From a bacterium (GTDB taxonomy: Bacteria; Cyanobacteriota; Vampirovibrionia; Gastranaerophilales; Gastranaerophilaceae), in contig JAFRAO010000004.1 in NCBI GenBank assembly GCA_017405375.1, positions 24,472 through 88,471 of the forward strand: a stretch of 64,000 nucleotides of DNA, in the 5' to 3' direction. Positions 44,371 to 53,755 of the stretch are shown piece after piece. Below the pieces are notes generated by a model. It saw only the letters and a list, made by a program, of their open reading frames with translations. It did not search any database and had not been told where the DNA came from. Both the position numbers and the translations under genes were made by a program. Position 1 is the stretch's first letter, and each line of letters begins with the position of its first letter.

Positions 44371-44388
44371 AAATTATCCTTCCGTTTT

Positions 44389-46200
44389 TTATTTATTTCT
44401 TTCAAAAAATCCTGCGAGTTTTTTGTGTTCAATGAATTTTGAAATAGGTCTGCCATGCGGACAAGTATAAGGCTTTTCACATTTACGCCATTTTTTTATA
44501 AGTTCTTCCATTTGGAATAATGACAACTCCTGATTTGCTTTAACAGCTGCTTTACAAGATGTTGTTATTAATATACGTTCTTCTAAATTCGCTATATTTC
44601 CGTCAAGATTTTCTAAAATATCTGACAAAATTTCTTTTGTATTAACTTTTGATAATAATTGCGGTACCTTTTTAAAAGTAACCTCTTTGTCGTTTAAAAC
44701 TTCTATTTCAAAGCCGAAATGTTCAAACTTTTCTTTATTCTCTTTTATTAATTGTGCTTCTGTTGGTGAAACTTCAATTACATCCGATAAAAATAACATT
44801 TGGGAAGCAATTTCTTTTTGTGTTTTTAATTTTTCGTAAATATATCTTTCATCTGCGATATGTTGATCAACTATTTCGAGTCCTTCTTCCGTTTCTATTA
44901 ATATGTAAGTTTTTTTATACTGTCCGATAATCTTATCTGATTTTTCAGTTTCTAAATCCTCATTGGGTGTAACAAAAGATTGTTGTCTAAAATTCGCTGT
45001 TTCTGTTTCTGTTTTTAGATTTAGTTTATTTGTTTTTGGTTTAGATATATTATTTTCCTGAACAGGTTTCATAAAAACATCTCGAATAGGATTTATAACA
45101 TTCATATCGTTGATATATGTATCATTTGAAGAAAGTTTATCTGAATTTTTTTCAACAAATGATTGAAAACTTGTTATGTTTGTATTTGTAGTTACATTTG
45201 TTTGAGATTTATCCGAAAAATTAGAAAGAGCCCTATCTATACTCATATAAATAAAGCTAAAAATTTGATTTGTATTTTTATATCTGACTTCCTTTTTTGT
45301 AGGGTGAACATTTACATCTATATCATTTAGAGGTATTTCCAAATTTAAAATAACAAAAGGATATTTTCCCTTAGATAACAAATTTTTATATGCAGTATCT
45401 ATTGCTTTTTGAAAAATCAGGCATTTTACAATTCTTGAATTAACGTATATATTGTATTTTTTGCTTGAACGAACGTAATCCGGCGTAGATACATAGCCTG
45501 AAATTTTTAATCCGGAGATTTCATCTGTTCTGTAAACTTCTTTTAAATGAGTGGCTAAGTCTTTTGTATAGATGTCTTTGATTATATTTTGTAAATTTCC
45601 GAGTCCGTTAGTTTTTAAAACGATTTTATCATCTTTCTTCAATTCAAAAGCAATATTTGCATTAACAAGTGCTAATGATTGGATTAGTTCTTGAATATAC
45701 GAAAATTCAGTTTTCGGATTTTTTAAAAATTTAAGTCTTGCCGGAACGTTATAAAATAAATTTTGAATATTCATAATAGTTCCGACTGCACAACCAACTT
45801 GTGTCGTTTCAATTTCAGAGTTTTTACATTCAACTTTTATTCCGTAATCATAATCTTTTGTTCTTGTTGTACAAGTAACTTGCGCAATAGAAATTATACT
45901 GGCTAAGGCTTCACCTCTAAAACCTAATGTTGCAATTTCAAATAAGTCGTTATCATCTTTTATTTTGCTTGTTGCGTGATTTAAAAACGCTAAACCAATA
46001 TCATCCGGATGAATTCCAGAACCGTTATCCGCTACCCTAATATTTCTGCATTCATTAGATATTTCTATACTTATTTTTGTTGCGCCCGCATCAATTGAAT
46101 TTTCAACTAATTCCTTAACGACAGAAGCCGGTCTTTCTATAACTTCGCCTGCTGCTATTTGATTAACAAGATTTTTTGATAATTGTTGAATTCTGGCCAT
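44389..46200 (-). CDS. mutL: DNA mismatch repair protein MutL
   Basis: 603 residues. GHKL ATPase motifs are VKELVENSIDAGATKI, VADNGSGIHPDD and ATLGFRGEALASI. The transducer domain has NVHPTKKEVRY. After a linker at ~330-420, the C-terminal endonuclease-type domain has VDQHIADERYIYEKL, where the metal motif D-Q-H-A-x2-E-x4-E has Ile for Ala. SCKAAVKANQEL and CPHGRPI follow. It therefore looks like an endonuclease-active MutL as in organisms without MutH. mutS is not adjacent. Confidence 0.95.
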   Translation of the reverse strand: MARIQQLSKNLVNQIAAGEVIERPASVVKELVENSIDAGATKISIEISNECRNIRVADNGSGIHPDDIGLAFLNHATSKIKDDNDLFEIATLGFRGEALASIISIAQVTCTTRTKDYDYGIKVECKNSEIETTQVGCAVGTIMNIQNLFYNVPARLKFLKNPKTEFSYIQELIQSLALVNANIAFELKKDDKIVLKTNGLGNLQNIIKDIYTKDLATHLKEVYRTDEISGLKISGYVSTPDYVRSSKKYNIYVNSRIVKCLIFQKAIDTAYKNLLSKGKYPFVILNLEIPLNDIDVNVHPTKKEVRYKNTNQIFSFIYMSIDRALSNFSDKSQTNVTTNTNITSFQSFVEKNSDKLSSNDTYINDMNVINPIRDVFMKPVQENNISKPKTNKLNLKTETETANFRQQSFVTPNEDLETEKSDKIIGQYKKTYILIETEEGLEIVDQHIADERYIYEKLKTQKEIASQMLFLSDVIEVSPTEAQLIKENKEKFEHFGFEIEVLNDKEVTFKKVPQLLSKVNTKEILSDILENLDGNIANLEERILITTSCKAAVKANQELSLFQMEELIKKWRKCEKPYTCPHGRPISKFIEHKKLAGFFERNK

Positions 46201-46255
46201 AAATTCATTTTAAAGCAAACATCAGCAAAAAGCAAAAAGCATTTCTTTTAATTTA

Positions 46256-48331
46256 TTAGTATTGGAAAGGAACAAAAGGTACATGACATCCGTTTTTCAT
46301 CAAAGTTACAGCTTCTTTTAAAGGAATAGCTTTATTATTTTCAAGGACTATATATTCTTCACCTTTGTATTTATATACTTCCACATCAATTTTTTCACTT
46401 GATGATTTTCCAAAAACTTCAGCAGCTAAATCAACTTTTCTGTTTGGTTTTTTGAATTCTTTTAGAACTTCTTTACCGGCAAAGTCAGATGTTGTATCTA
46501 CAGATTCTATTTTTTCCCAGCTTTTGTCATCGAGTGTACTATTTCCTCCGATAGCAGATTTAAGAGTAGCATTTTGCTGAGCATTTTTAAATTTGTTATC
46601 TGATTTTTCTTCTTGAGTTGATGTTCCGCCAATATTAGGTGTAACATAACCGGTACTTGCTGCGGTTGTACCGGATAATGGTGCAGATGCAGCATTTTCT
46701 ATTTGTTTTGCTGCTACTTTTGTCAATTTACCCCTGGCAGCTTCATTTTTTATCAATTTTAATATATTTTTGTCATTAATATATTTTTCAATCTTAGCTC
46801 CCTTTATAGGATTCATAGGAATTGTACCTGCAATAACGCTAAATGCATTAAATCCTTTGTTTCTATGCGTATTATTTAAGTATTCTGTTCCAGCACCTAT
46901 CGCCAGATTAGTTATGACAGCTGAAGCACCGCTAAGACCACCTGTTGCAAAAGAAATTCCTGCATTTATAATATATGTTGCAGCTATATCTGCTCTTTTG
47001 GCTTTATTAGTAAAGTCATTAACTCGTGAATAAAGTTTTCCATATTCACCAAAAACTTTTATGGCTAATTTTTCACGTTGTTGTTGTAATTTTTCTGATG
47101 ATAAATTTTTATTTGATTCACGTATATATTTTTCTATTTGCTCATCTATTTCTTTTTTTCCCTCATTATCTATATTTTTATAATCTGTAATTCCTATTTT
47201 TTCTGATAATATTTTTTCATATGCTTCTTCATTGCCACCTGCTAATTTTACTAATACATTATGACGTGTAGCAGCAATTTCGTTTATGTCAGGAGCAACA
47301 AAATCCATCATAAATCCTCCGCTTCGAATTGGAGTTGTTTTTCTGGCATCAGATATTTCTGACATTAAATTTTCAATTAAAATGGCTCTTCCTATTTTTT
47401 CATTATATTTTGCAAGTTCTGATAAATTTTCGGCGCTGTAATTAGAGCTTTCGCCATAAACAGCTTTGAATGCTTCTTCCTCAGAAATTCCTTGTTTTAT
47501 TTTTGCCTCATAACTCTTTGATAATGCTACGAATGACTGTATGTCTTGTTTGAGTTCATCTTCTCCAAAACTTGCGACTTGCGTTCTTAAATAGGAAAAG
47601 AAATCTTTATTTTCTATATATTCATAAAATTTGTCGGTAGCTTCGCCAAGGGCGCTTACTGCCTTTGAATAATCATCTGATGATGATTTCGTTGAAGATG
47701 ATTCTTGAACCCCTTCTTTAGAAATTTGTTGTGCTGATTGAGATTCCGTTTTTTGTTTAGCAGCTTGTGCTTCAGCTTGAATTTTTTCTTTCTGCTTTTC
47801 AGCTTCTTGGGCTAACTCTGCTTTTTTACTTGTTGTACATTGCTTACATTGATTTATTTCTTCAATAGTATCTTTTTTTATTTTTTCAACTTGTTCTTCT
47901 GCTTCTTTACGTTGTGTCATTAATTTCAATTTTTCTTGCTGTAATTCTGCTAATTTTGAAGCAGCACTTTGTCTTTGCTTTTGAGAAAGACTTTCAGCTT
48001 GTTTGCAATAAGCTTCGTTATGTTTTTCAGAACATGTTTTTGCATCAAAATGTTCTTCATTTCCTGAACGATTTGTATTTGCTCTTATTTCTGATTCTTG
48101 TTGTTCTAAAGCTGTTATAGATTGGCTAAGATTTTCAACTAAAGTTCTTTGTACGTTGGCAGCATCATCACCAATTTGCTGGATATTTTTTATTTCTTGC
48201 TCACATAAAACCTCTTCATGCTCCTGAGCTGTAATTAATTGTGTATCAATTTCTTGTAATTTAATTTTGAAACTTTCATCTATAACAGATGAACCTTTTG
48301 ACATTGAATTCGTTGATGTTAATTCTAACAT
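46256..48331 (-). CDS. Large coiled-coil protein, unknown function
   Basis: 691 residues from ATG 48329-48331 (GGGAG upstream; an in-frame start six codons earlier overlaps it). Residues 1-210: coiled coil of Gln/Glu/Lys with Cys pairs (CSEKHNEAYCKQ, QCKQCTTSKK). Residues 230-450: helical, with VAPDINEIAATRHNVLVKLA. Residues ~455-510: Ala/Gly-rich hydrophobic segment (IINAGISFATGGLSGASAVI). The end is a Ser/Thr linker and a small beta domain (KIDVEVYKYKGEEYIVLEN). No signal peptide. The coiled coil followed by a weakly hydrophobic patch recalls secreted translocator-like proteins, but I cannot assign a family. Confidence 0.75.
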   Translation of the reverse strand: MLELTSTNSMSKGSSVIDESFKIKLQEIDTQLITAQEHEEVLCEQEIKNIQQIGDDAANVQRTLVENLSQSITALEQQESEIRANTNRSGNEEHFDAKTCSEKHNEAYCKQAESLSQKQRQSAASKLAELQQEKLKLMTQRKEAEEQVEKIKKDTIEEINQCKQCTTSKKAELAQEAEKQKEKIQAEAQAAKQKTESQSAQQISKEGVQESSSTKSSSDDYSKAVSALGEATDKFYEYIENKDFFSYLRTQVASFGEDELKQDIQSFVALSKSYEAKIKQGISEEEAFKAVYGESSNYSAENLSELAKYNEKIGRAILIENLMSEISDARKTTPIRSGGFMMDFVAPDINEIAATRHNVLVKLAGGNEEAYEKILSEKIGITDYKNIDNEGKKEIDEQIEKYIRESNKNLSSEKLQQQREKLAIKVFGEYGKLYSRVNDFTNKAKRADIAATYIINAGISFATGGLSGASAVITNLAIGAGTEYLNNTHRNKGFNAFSVIAGTIPMNPIKGAKIEKYINDKNILKLIKNEAARGKLTKVAAKQIENAASAPLSGTTAASTGYVTPNIGGTSTQEEKSDNKFKNAQQNATLKSAIGGNSTLDDKSWEKIESVDTTSDFAGKEVLKEFKKPNRKVDLAAEVFGKSSSEKIDVEVYKYKGEEYIVLENNKAIPLKEAVTLMKNGCHVPFVPFQY

Positions 48332-48704
48332 AGTTAATCTCCCATACAATTCTCGATTTTTAAAAATTATTTAATATCGTAGTACCCATGCTATTGTAGT
48401 TATTTACAATGAAGCTCTCTAATTTTTCTGTTAATTTTGATAAACGGACGTATTTATTGAAATTAGTACATTACTTTTATACCCAATATGGCATTTTTTT
48501 AAACAAAAAATAATAAATAATTAAGATTTATTTACAAGCTGAATAACATAAAATTTTTATATTACTGTATTTTCGAATAGCCTATGTATATAACCGATTC
48601 CGACAATGTTATTAAACAAATAAACATGCATAATCATAAAAAACAACGACTGTTGAAAAAAAAAAGACTAAAAATATCATTTAAACATAAGGAGGTTTAA
48701 AAAA
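48332..48704. other. 373-bp gene-free divergent region
   Basis: AT-rich region between the coiled-coil gene and the SLH gene. It holds the minus-strand ribosome site just above 48331 and a strong plus-strand AAGGAGG (48689-48695) nine bases before the SLH ATG. A weak TTGAAA (48457-48462) / TATACC (48478-48483) pair with 15-base spacing could be a promoter. I see no RNA gene or short frame I can support. Confidence 0.5.
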
Positions 48705-50621
48705 ATGAAACTTAAAAAATTAACAGTAGCTGCTATGATAGCCGTAGGAATAAGTGCAGGTGCTATATCTGATGCATTGGCATCTTGTCCTTGTGGTGCA
48801 TCTTCCGAAAATACAACTGTTGCACCTTGTGAAAAAGTTACAAATAAATGCCATAAATGTCATAAACAAAAATCAAAATGTAAATGTCAAAAAGATCAAG
48901 ATGAACGTTGCGGAAAACTCCCTCAACCAACCTGTGCAAGTTGTGCATCTGCTCAAAAAACAGACAGAAAAGAAATGAAACAAATTTATGCATACCCAAA
49001 TAATATTTATGGTACAAATACCTATGTAGGTGATAATGCAAGCTCAATTACATCTCGTGAATATCCATCAGATAATTTTAATTCAGGCGTAACTATTAAA
49101 TCTGATGAATGTATGACCGGTGCAGCTTCTCAACTACCATACTTAAATTCAAATATGGATACTATTGATGGCTCTACATTAAATCAAGACAGTTACAAAA
49201 ATGAAGGCTGCCCGATTAATATTCATACAGAAAATTCAATAGATGCACTTAGAAAAAGTTATGAACCTTTTGATATGAATTCAAACCTAAAAGGTATGAC
49301 AGGTGCTGCTGCAAACATTTTAAATTATTTCCCTGATGTACCTGAACAATATTGGGCATCATGTGATATTGATAAATTAGCTATGAATGACGTTGTTGTG
49401 GGTTATCCTGACAGAACATTCAAACCTAACCAAAATGTAACACGCGCAGAATTTGCAACAATGCTTGTTAAAGGATTTAATATGGATTCTTGCGGATTAG
49501 AGTCAAGACAAATATTCTCTGATGTGCCTACTTCTAATTGGGCAAATCCTTTAATTACAAAAGCCGTAGACGAAAAACTTATGAAAGGTTATCCAAACGG
49601 AAGATTTATGCCTCAAAACCATGTAACAAGAGCAGAAGCACTTACTGCTATGGCTAAAGGTTTAAATAACTGCCAAATCGATGAATGCAGAGCTAAAGAA
49701 ATTTTATCAAAATATAAAGATGGCGGCAGAGTGCCAAGTTGGTCGCAAATTCCTATTGCAACCGCACTTGAAAACGGAGCATTATCAGATTTACAAAATT
49801 CTGATATGATTATGCCAAATAAAACTGCTTCCCGTGCAGATATAGCTTCAATGCTACAGAATGTACGTGTAGCCGGCGGTTACGATACTAATCCGAGAAC
49901 TGCTAATGAATGCTGTCCTTTAGATAAATCTAAACAAGCATATCTTGAAAATCAAGAAGTAGTAAAAATTCCTACACTTAAACTTGAATTTTTAGATGAA
50001 GTAAATGCAAAATCTGCTCATGTAGGACAACGTTTTGCAGCAACAACTCTTGAAGAAGTAACTGTTAACGGTCAGGTATATCCTTGCGGTTCAAGAGTAA
50101 ACGGTAAAGTTATTGAAGTTATTCGCCCTTCAGGCTGTGAAAAAGGTGCTTTAAAATTAGCATTTACTGAAATTCAAAACGGTGATTGCAAAGCAGAATT
50201 ACCAAAACAAATTTTAACAGCTCAATTAAATACTGATAAAAATCCTCACATTGTTGCAAGAACTCTTGCATTCCCATTCACTTGGGCAGGTGCATTGGTT
50301 GGTAATACAGCCAGAGCAACAGGCGGTATAATTTCAAGCCTTGGTAACGCTGTTGAAAACGTATCTAACGGCGTAGGTACTACATTAAGCGAAGTTTCTC
50401 AAGCTCAATTTAAAGCAGCAGGCAGAAGTTTCGGAGATGCAATAGTTGAAACCGTTAAAGCCCCTATTGATACAACAAGAACTGCTGTATCAGGAACTAT
50501 GGGATTATTCCAAACTTCCGGTGATGAAATCGCATATCTTGTAGATCCAAGTGGCGCAAAAATTTCAGCCGTAAATCCTAAACAACAAATTACAATCGCT
50601 TTCGGTTGCACAAATAAATAA
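48705..50621 (+). CDS. Exported SLH-domain envelope protein
   Basis: 638 residues. Signal peptide ~1-27 (AAMIAVGISAGAISDALA). Residues ~28-85 contain ten Cys with many Lys and His (KCHKCHKQKSKCKCQK). At ~205-330 are two clear SLH motifs: WASCDIDKLAMNDVVVGYPD with VTRAEFATMLV, and WANPLITKAVDEKLMKGYPN with VTRAEALTAMA; a third, degenerate one ends ASRADIASML. SLH domains bind envelope polymers in cyanobacteria and Gram-positives. The C-terminal part has a beta domain (GQRFAATTLEEVTVNGQVYP) and a Gly/Ala amphipathic region. Strong ribosome site suggests high expression. Confidence 0.88.
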   Translation: MKLKKLTVAAMIAVGISAGAISDALASCPCGASSENTTVAPCEKVTNKCHKCHKQKSKCKCQKDQDERCGKLPQPTCASCASAQKTDRKEMKQIYAYPNNIYGTNTYVGDNASSITSREYPSDNFNSGVTIKSDECMTGAASQLPYLNSNMDTIDGSTLNQDSYKNEGCPINIHTENSIDALRKSYEPFDMNSNLKGMTGAAANILNYFPDVPEQYWASCDIDKLAMNDVVVGYPDRTFKPNQNVTRAEFATMLVKGFNMDSCGLESRQIFSDVPTSNWANPLITKAVDEKLMKGYPNGRFMPQNHVTRAEALTAMAKGLNNCQIDECRAKEILSKYKDGGRVPSWSQIPIATALENGALSDLQNSDMIMPNKTASRADIASMLQNVRVAGGYDTNPRTANECCPLDKSKQAYLENQEVVKIPTLKLEFLDEVNAKSAHVGQRFAATTLEEVTVNGQVYPCGSRVNGKVIEVIRPSGCEKGALKLAFTEIQNGDCKAELPKQILTAQLNTDKNPHIVARTLAFPFTWAGALVGNTARATGGIISSLGNAVENVSNGVGTTLSEVSQAQFKAAGRSFGDAIVETVKAPIDTTRTAVSGTMGLFQTSGDEIAYLVDPSGAKISAVNPKQQITIAFGCTNK

Positions 50622-50648
50622 TTTCTATATATAATCGGAAATTATTTG

Positions 50649-50685
50649 CGAGAAGTTAATCTATTTCAGATTAGCTTCTCGTTTT
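50649..50685 (+). terminator. Intrinsic terminator after the SLH gene
   Basis: CGAGAAGTTAATCT (50649-50662) pairs with 50668-50681 over 14 positions with one G-T, loop of five, then TTTT. Its right part overlaps the 3' end of the convergent MATE gene. Confidence 0.75.
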
Positions 50686-51986
50686 AATTTATTATATGTT
50701 TTTAAAATTTCAATTATCAGTACAAGACCGACACAAGCTGAAGATATTGCTATTCCAATCCAAAAACCGAATAAATTTAAGTGCATTTTAAAAGCTAAAT
50801 ATGAACCTAACGAAATTCCGATTAAGATATATCCTATAAAGTTTGCAACTGAAACCATAAATGTTTTTTTCAAACCTTTTAAAATACCGCCGCATGATGC
50901 TTGTAAACCGTCAAAGCACTGAAACGCAGCAACGATGTACATAATTGGTACGATTATATCAATAAGGTTTTTGTCATTAGTAAAGATGCCTGCAAAAACT
51001 TGAGGGAATAACGCGTAGAAAATTCCGCATATTGCCATAAAACCTACTGATAAACCTACACCCACAAACCCGTATTTTTTTACATCTTCTAAATTACCTG
51101 CACCGTTTGCAAACCCGACTTTTACTGCAATAGCATTTGATATTGATAACGGTACCATAAACGATGCAGAACTTATTACATTTAAAATGTTTTGCGCGGC
51201 TGCGTAGTTGCTGTTTACACGCCCCATCAAAATTGCCATGGAATTAAATGCTAAAAATTCTAATGTAACCGCAACAGAAATCGGTAAACCGACTTTTATC
51301 AGTACTGAGTAATATTTGTTGTTTATTCTTTGATATTTTAAATTGAAATAATACAAACAGAAAATAAATAAACCAAGCCCCATTATAGTTCTTATCAAAA
51401 CACTTGCAATAGCGAGTCCGACAACTCCCAAAGATGGAATAGGTCCAAATCCGAATGTTAGAATCCAATTTAGGGCTATATTTAAAAATATACCTAATAT
51501 TGCTATAAAATTGGGGAAAAATACAATTTCATAAGCCTGTAAAAATTCTTTCAATGCAGCATGCAAATAGGCTCCAAAAGAAGAAAATCCAAAAATAAAT
51601 GTGTAAATTTTTATATCTGAAATAATATTTGGATTAAATCCGATACGTTCCATTACAGGAATTGTTCCCCAAATTGCAAACATTGTAACTATTGCAACAA
51701 TTTGAGAAAATAATATTGTAGGATAAAAAAACTTTTTAGTTGATTTTCTTGCACCCAATCTGTTTGACAGAACCGGTGAAACGCTTACAATTAAGCCTAT
51801 ACCAAACATAAATACCAATGATGTAATTGCACCGGAAAGACTTACGGCAGCAAGCACATCTGTTGAATATTTTCCCGCAACGAATACATCCCCTGCCATT
51901 ATAAATGTAAAACCAATATGTCCCATTATTATTGGCAAGGCAAGCTGTATAAGTTCTTTTGTGTATGTTTTTATGTTTTTACCCAT
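50661..51986 (-). CDS. MATE-family efflux transporter
   Basis: 441 residues, about 12 membrane helices in two similar halves. The N-terminal LIQLALPIIMGHIGFTFIMA and VSLSGAITSLVFMFGIGL match NorM-type multidrug and toxin extruders. The second half repeats the pattern (LIKVGLPISVAVTLEFLAF). It exchanges cations for organic compounds; substrate unknown. Last gene of the minus operon; its start is six bases after the preceding gene. Confidence 0.88.
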   Translation of the reverse strand: MGKNIKTYTKELIQLALPIIMGHIGFTFIMAGDVFVAGKYSTDVLAAVSLSGAITSLVFMFGIGLIVSVSPVLSNRLGARKSTKKFFYPTILFSQIVAIVTMFAIWGTIPVMERIGFNPNIISDIKIYTFIFGFSSFGAYLHAALKEFLQAYEIVFFPNFIAILGIFLNIALNWILTFGFGPIPSLGVVGLAIASVLIRTIMGLGLFIFCLYYFNLKYQRINNKYYSVLIKVGLPISVAVTLEFLAFNSMAILMGRVNSNYAAAQNILNVISSASFMVPLSISNAIAVKVGFANGAGNLEDVKKYGFVGVGLSVGFMAICGIFYALFPQVFAGIFTNDKNLIDIIVPIMYIVAAFQCFDGLQASCGGILKGLKKTFMVSVANFIGYILIGISLGSYLAFKMHLNLFGFWIGIAISSACVGLVLIIEILKTYNKLKREANLK

Positions 51987-51992
51987 AAAATT

Positions 51993-52556
51993 CTATAATT
52001 CAAAATTGTCTTTGCTTAAATATCTGTCATTTCTAAATGCCGCTTGATATGGTTGTGCTCGGCGTATTGCTTCTAACCATTTTAAATAGTTATTATTAAA
52101 ACTTTCAATGCTTTTGTTTATGTATTGTACTGTAATGTAACCGTTGAATGATTTTATTGCTCTGTATATATCGCATTGTGTCAGCATTCTTTCATTACCG
52201 ACTACGCATCTTGTCGCAATCGCATCTTCATTACTTTTTCTCTCAAATTGGTATTTTGAATATGAGTTTATTTTTTCTAATCTTGCTATTTGATTTCTTA
52301 ATAAACTGTATGCGTTTGCATAACTTGAATTTCTGTATGAATGAATTATAAATGTTTGATTCCAGTATTCATGCGTTTCGCCTAAAGGAACATACTGTAC
52401 TATTGTTTCATTATTGAATTTTCTGTGATATGCAACTATCCAGTTGCCTGCACCTTTTGGAAAATCAAATGCCAATGTTTGGTACGCCAAAACTGAACTT
52501 GCGGTTATTAACGAAAAAAATATTAAACTAAATATTTTTAAATGGAGATTTTTCAT
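51993..52556 (-). CDS. Exported hypothetical protein
   Basis: 187 residues with a signal peptide ~1-24 (IFSLIFFSLITASSVLA). The mature part is Tyr/Asn-rich with Trp in GNWIVAYHRKFNN and THEYWNQTFIIHSY, and two Cys (ATRCVVG, TQCDIYRA). It ends RRAQPYQAAF and a short tail. I do not recognise the fold, which may resemble small periplasmic alpha/beta proteins. The start overlaps nif3 by 29 bases, indicating coupling. Confidence 0.68.
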   Translation of the reverse strand: MKNLHLKIFSLIFFSLITASSVLAYQTLAFDFPKGAGNWIVAYHRKFNNETIVQYVPLGETHEYWNQTFIIHSYRNSSYANAYSLLRNQIARLEKINSYSKYQFERKSNEDAIATRCVVGNERMLTQCDIYRAIKSFNGYITVQYINKSIESFNNNYLKWLEAIRRAQPYQAAFRNDRYLSKDNFEL

Positions 52557-53208
52557 TTGCTATATATACCTCTACATATTTTTCTATTAAACCTTGAAAA
52601 ACTTTTTTTATCAAGATTTCAGATTCAAAATGTCCTATATCAATTAACAGTATATCAGAATCTATTGCATTATGATATTTTATATCGCCCGTTATAAAAC
52701 AATCACAGCCTAAATCAATTACATCATTGTACAAATCCATACCTGAACCTGCACAAAATGCAATTTTGGAAACTTCCTTTTGATTCTTATTATTAATGAT
52801 TCTGATGTTATTTGAAATATTTTTTAAATTTTTTAGTAAATCTTCAATAGAAATATTTTTTTTACAAACTCTTAAAAATTCAGTTGATTGGCAAACTTCA
52901 AATTCCAAATTTTTAATTAGCGTATCTGTCGTTCCGCCGATAGTTTTATCCATATTTGTGTGAGCCGAATAAATGTTTATATCTGAATATTTTAAAGGAA
53001 TTTCAAATAATGGATGATGAGCTAATATCATATCACAATTTAAATTTTTTGCCTGATTATAAACATCTTCCGTTACGGTTAAAGCTATCATTACTCTGCT
53101 TATTTCAATGTTATCCAATTCAACTTGCCAACCCGAATTATCCCATTTTTCTTGAGTATTTAAGGGTGCAAATTGTTCTATTAATGTTGTTAATTTATAT
53201 TTGTTCAT
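52528..53208 (-). CDS. Nif3-like dinuclear metal-centre protein (GTP cyclohydrolase-type family)
   Basis: 226 residues, shorter than the YqfO form that carries an extra insert domain. Motifs: LNTQEKWDNSGWQVEL, MILAHHPLFEIPL with the metal His pair, YSAHTNMDKTIGG, FCAGSGMDLYND, DCFITGDIKYHNA and DIGHFESE. Conserved in nearly all bacteria; its exact reaction is uncertain. The TAA end overlaps the exported protein gene and its start overlaps gmk by 14 bases. Confidence 0.9.
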   Translation of the reverse strand: MNKYKLTTLIEQFAPLNTQEKWDNSGWQVELDNIEISRVMIALTVTEDVYNQAKNLNCDMILAHHPLFEIPLKYSDINIYSAHTNMDKTIGGTTDTLIKNLEFEVCQSTEFLRVCKKNISIEDLLKNLKNISNNIRIINNKNQKEVSKIAFCAGSGMDLYNDVIDLGCDCFITGDIKYHNAIDSDILLIDIGHFESEILIKKVFQGLIEKYVEVYIANEKSPFKNI

Positions 53209-53749
53209 CTTTTATTATTTGTTCTATTTCTTCAACCGATTTTTCTACTGTATTGTTTGTAACTGTATAATCGAATAACTTTGATTTTTGTATTTCAGAT
53301 TTTACTATGCTAAGTCTTTTACGAATAGATTCTTCTGTTTCTGTTTTTCTTCCTCTTAAACGACGTTCTAATTCTTCAAATGAAGGTGGCAAAATGAAAA
53401 TTAATACGGAATTTTTTATTTTTTCTTTTACATTTATTGCTCCTTTTACGTCTATTTCTAAAATTAACCTTTCGTTATTGTCTAAACATTTTTGAACAAA
53501 AGTTTTGTTTGTACCGTAATAATTGTCTGAAAATTCAGTCCATTCAAGAAATTCGTCATTATTGACAGCCTTCATAAATTCTTCTTTACTTAAATAATAG
53601 TAATTAACTCCATCAATTTCCCCTTCTCTTTTTTTGCGCGTAGTACAAGATACTGATAATTTAAAATCAGGGTGTTTTTGTAAAAAGTTTTTTATTATAG
53701 TTCCTTTACCTACGCCGGAAGAACCGGATATTACAATAAGTTTTTTCAT
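53195..53749 (-). CDS. gmk: Guanylate kinase
   Basis: 184 residues, standard length. Phosphorylates GMP to GDP. P-loop ISGSSGVGKGTI, then SCTTRKKREGEIDGVNYYYL with GMP-binding residues, FLEWTEFSDNYYGT, LILEIDVKGA and the LID region RLRGRKTETEESIRKRL. In the middle of a minus-strand operon, overlapping nif3. Confidence 0.96.
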   Translation of the reverse strand: MKKLIVISGSSGVGKGTIIKNFLQKHPDFKLSVSCTTRKKREGEIDGVNYYYLSKEEFMKAVNNDEFLEWTEFSDNYYGTNKTFVQKCLDNNERLILEIDVKGAINVKEKIKNSVLIFILPPSFEELERRLRGRKTETEESIRKRLSIVKSEIQKSKLFDYTVTNNTVEKSVEEIEQIIKDEQI

Positions 53750-53755
53750 ATATAT

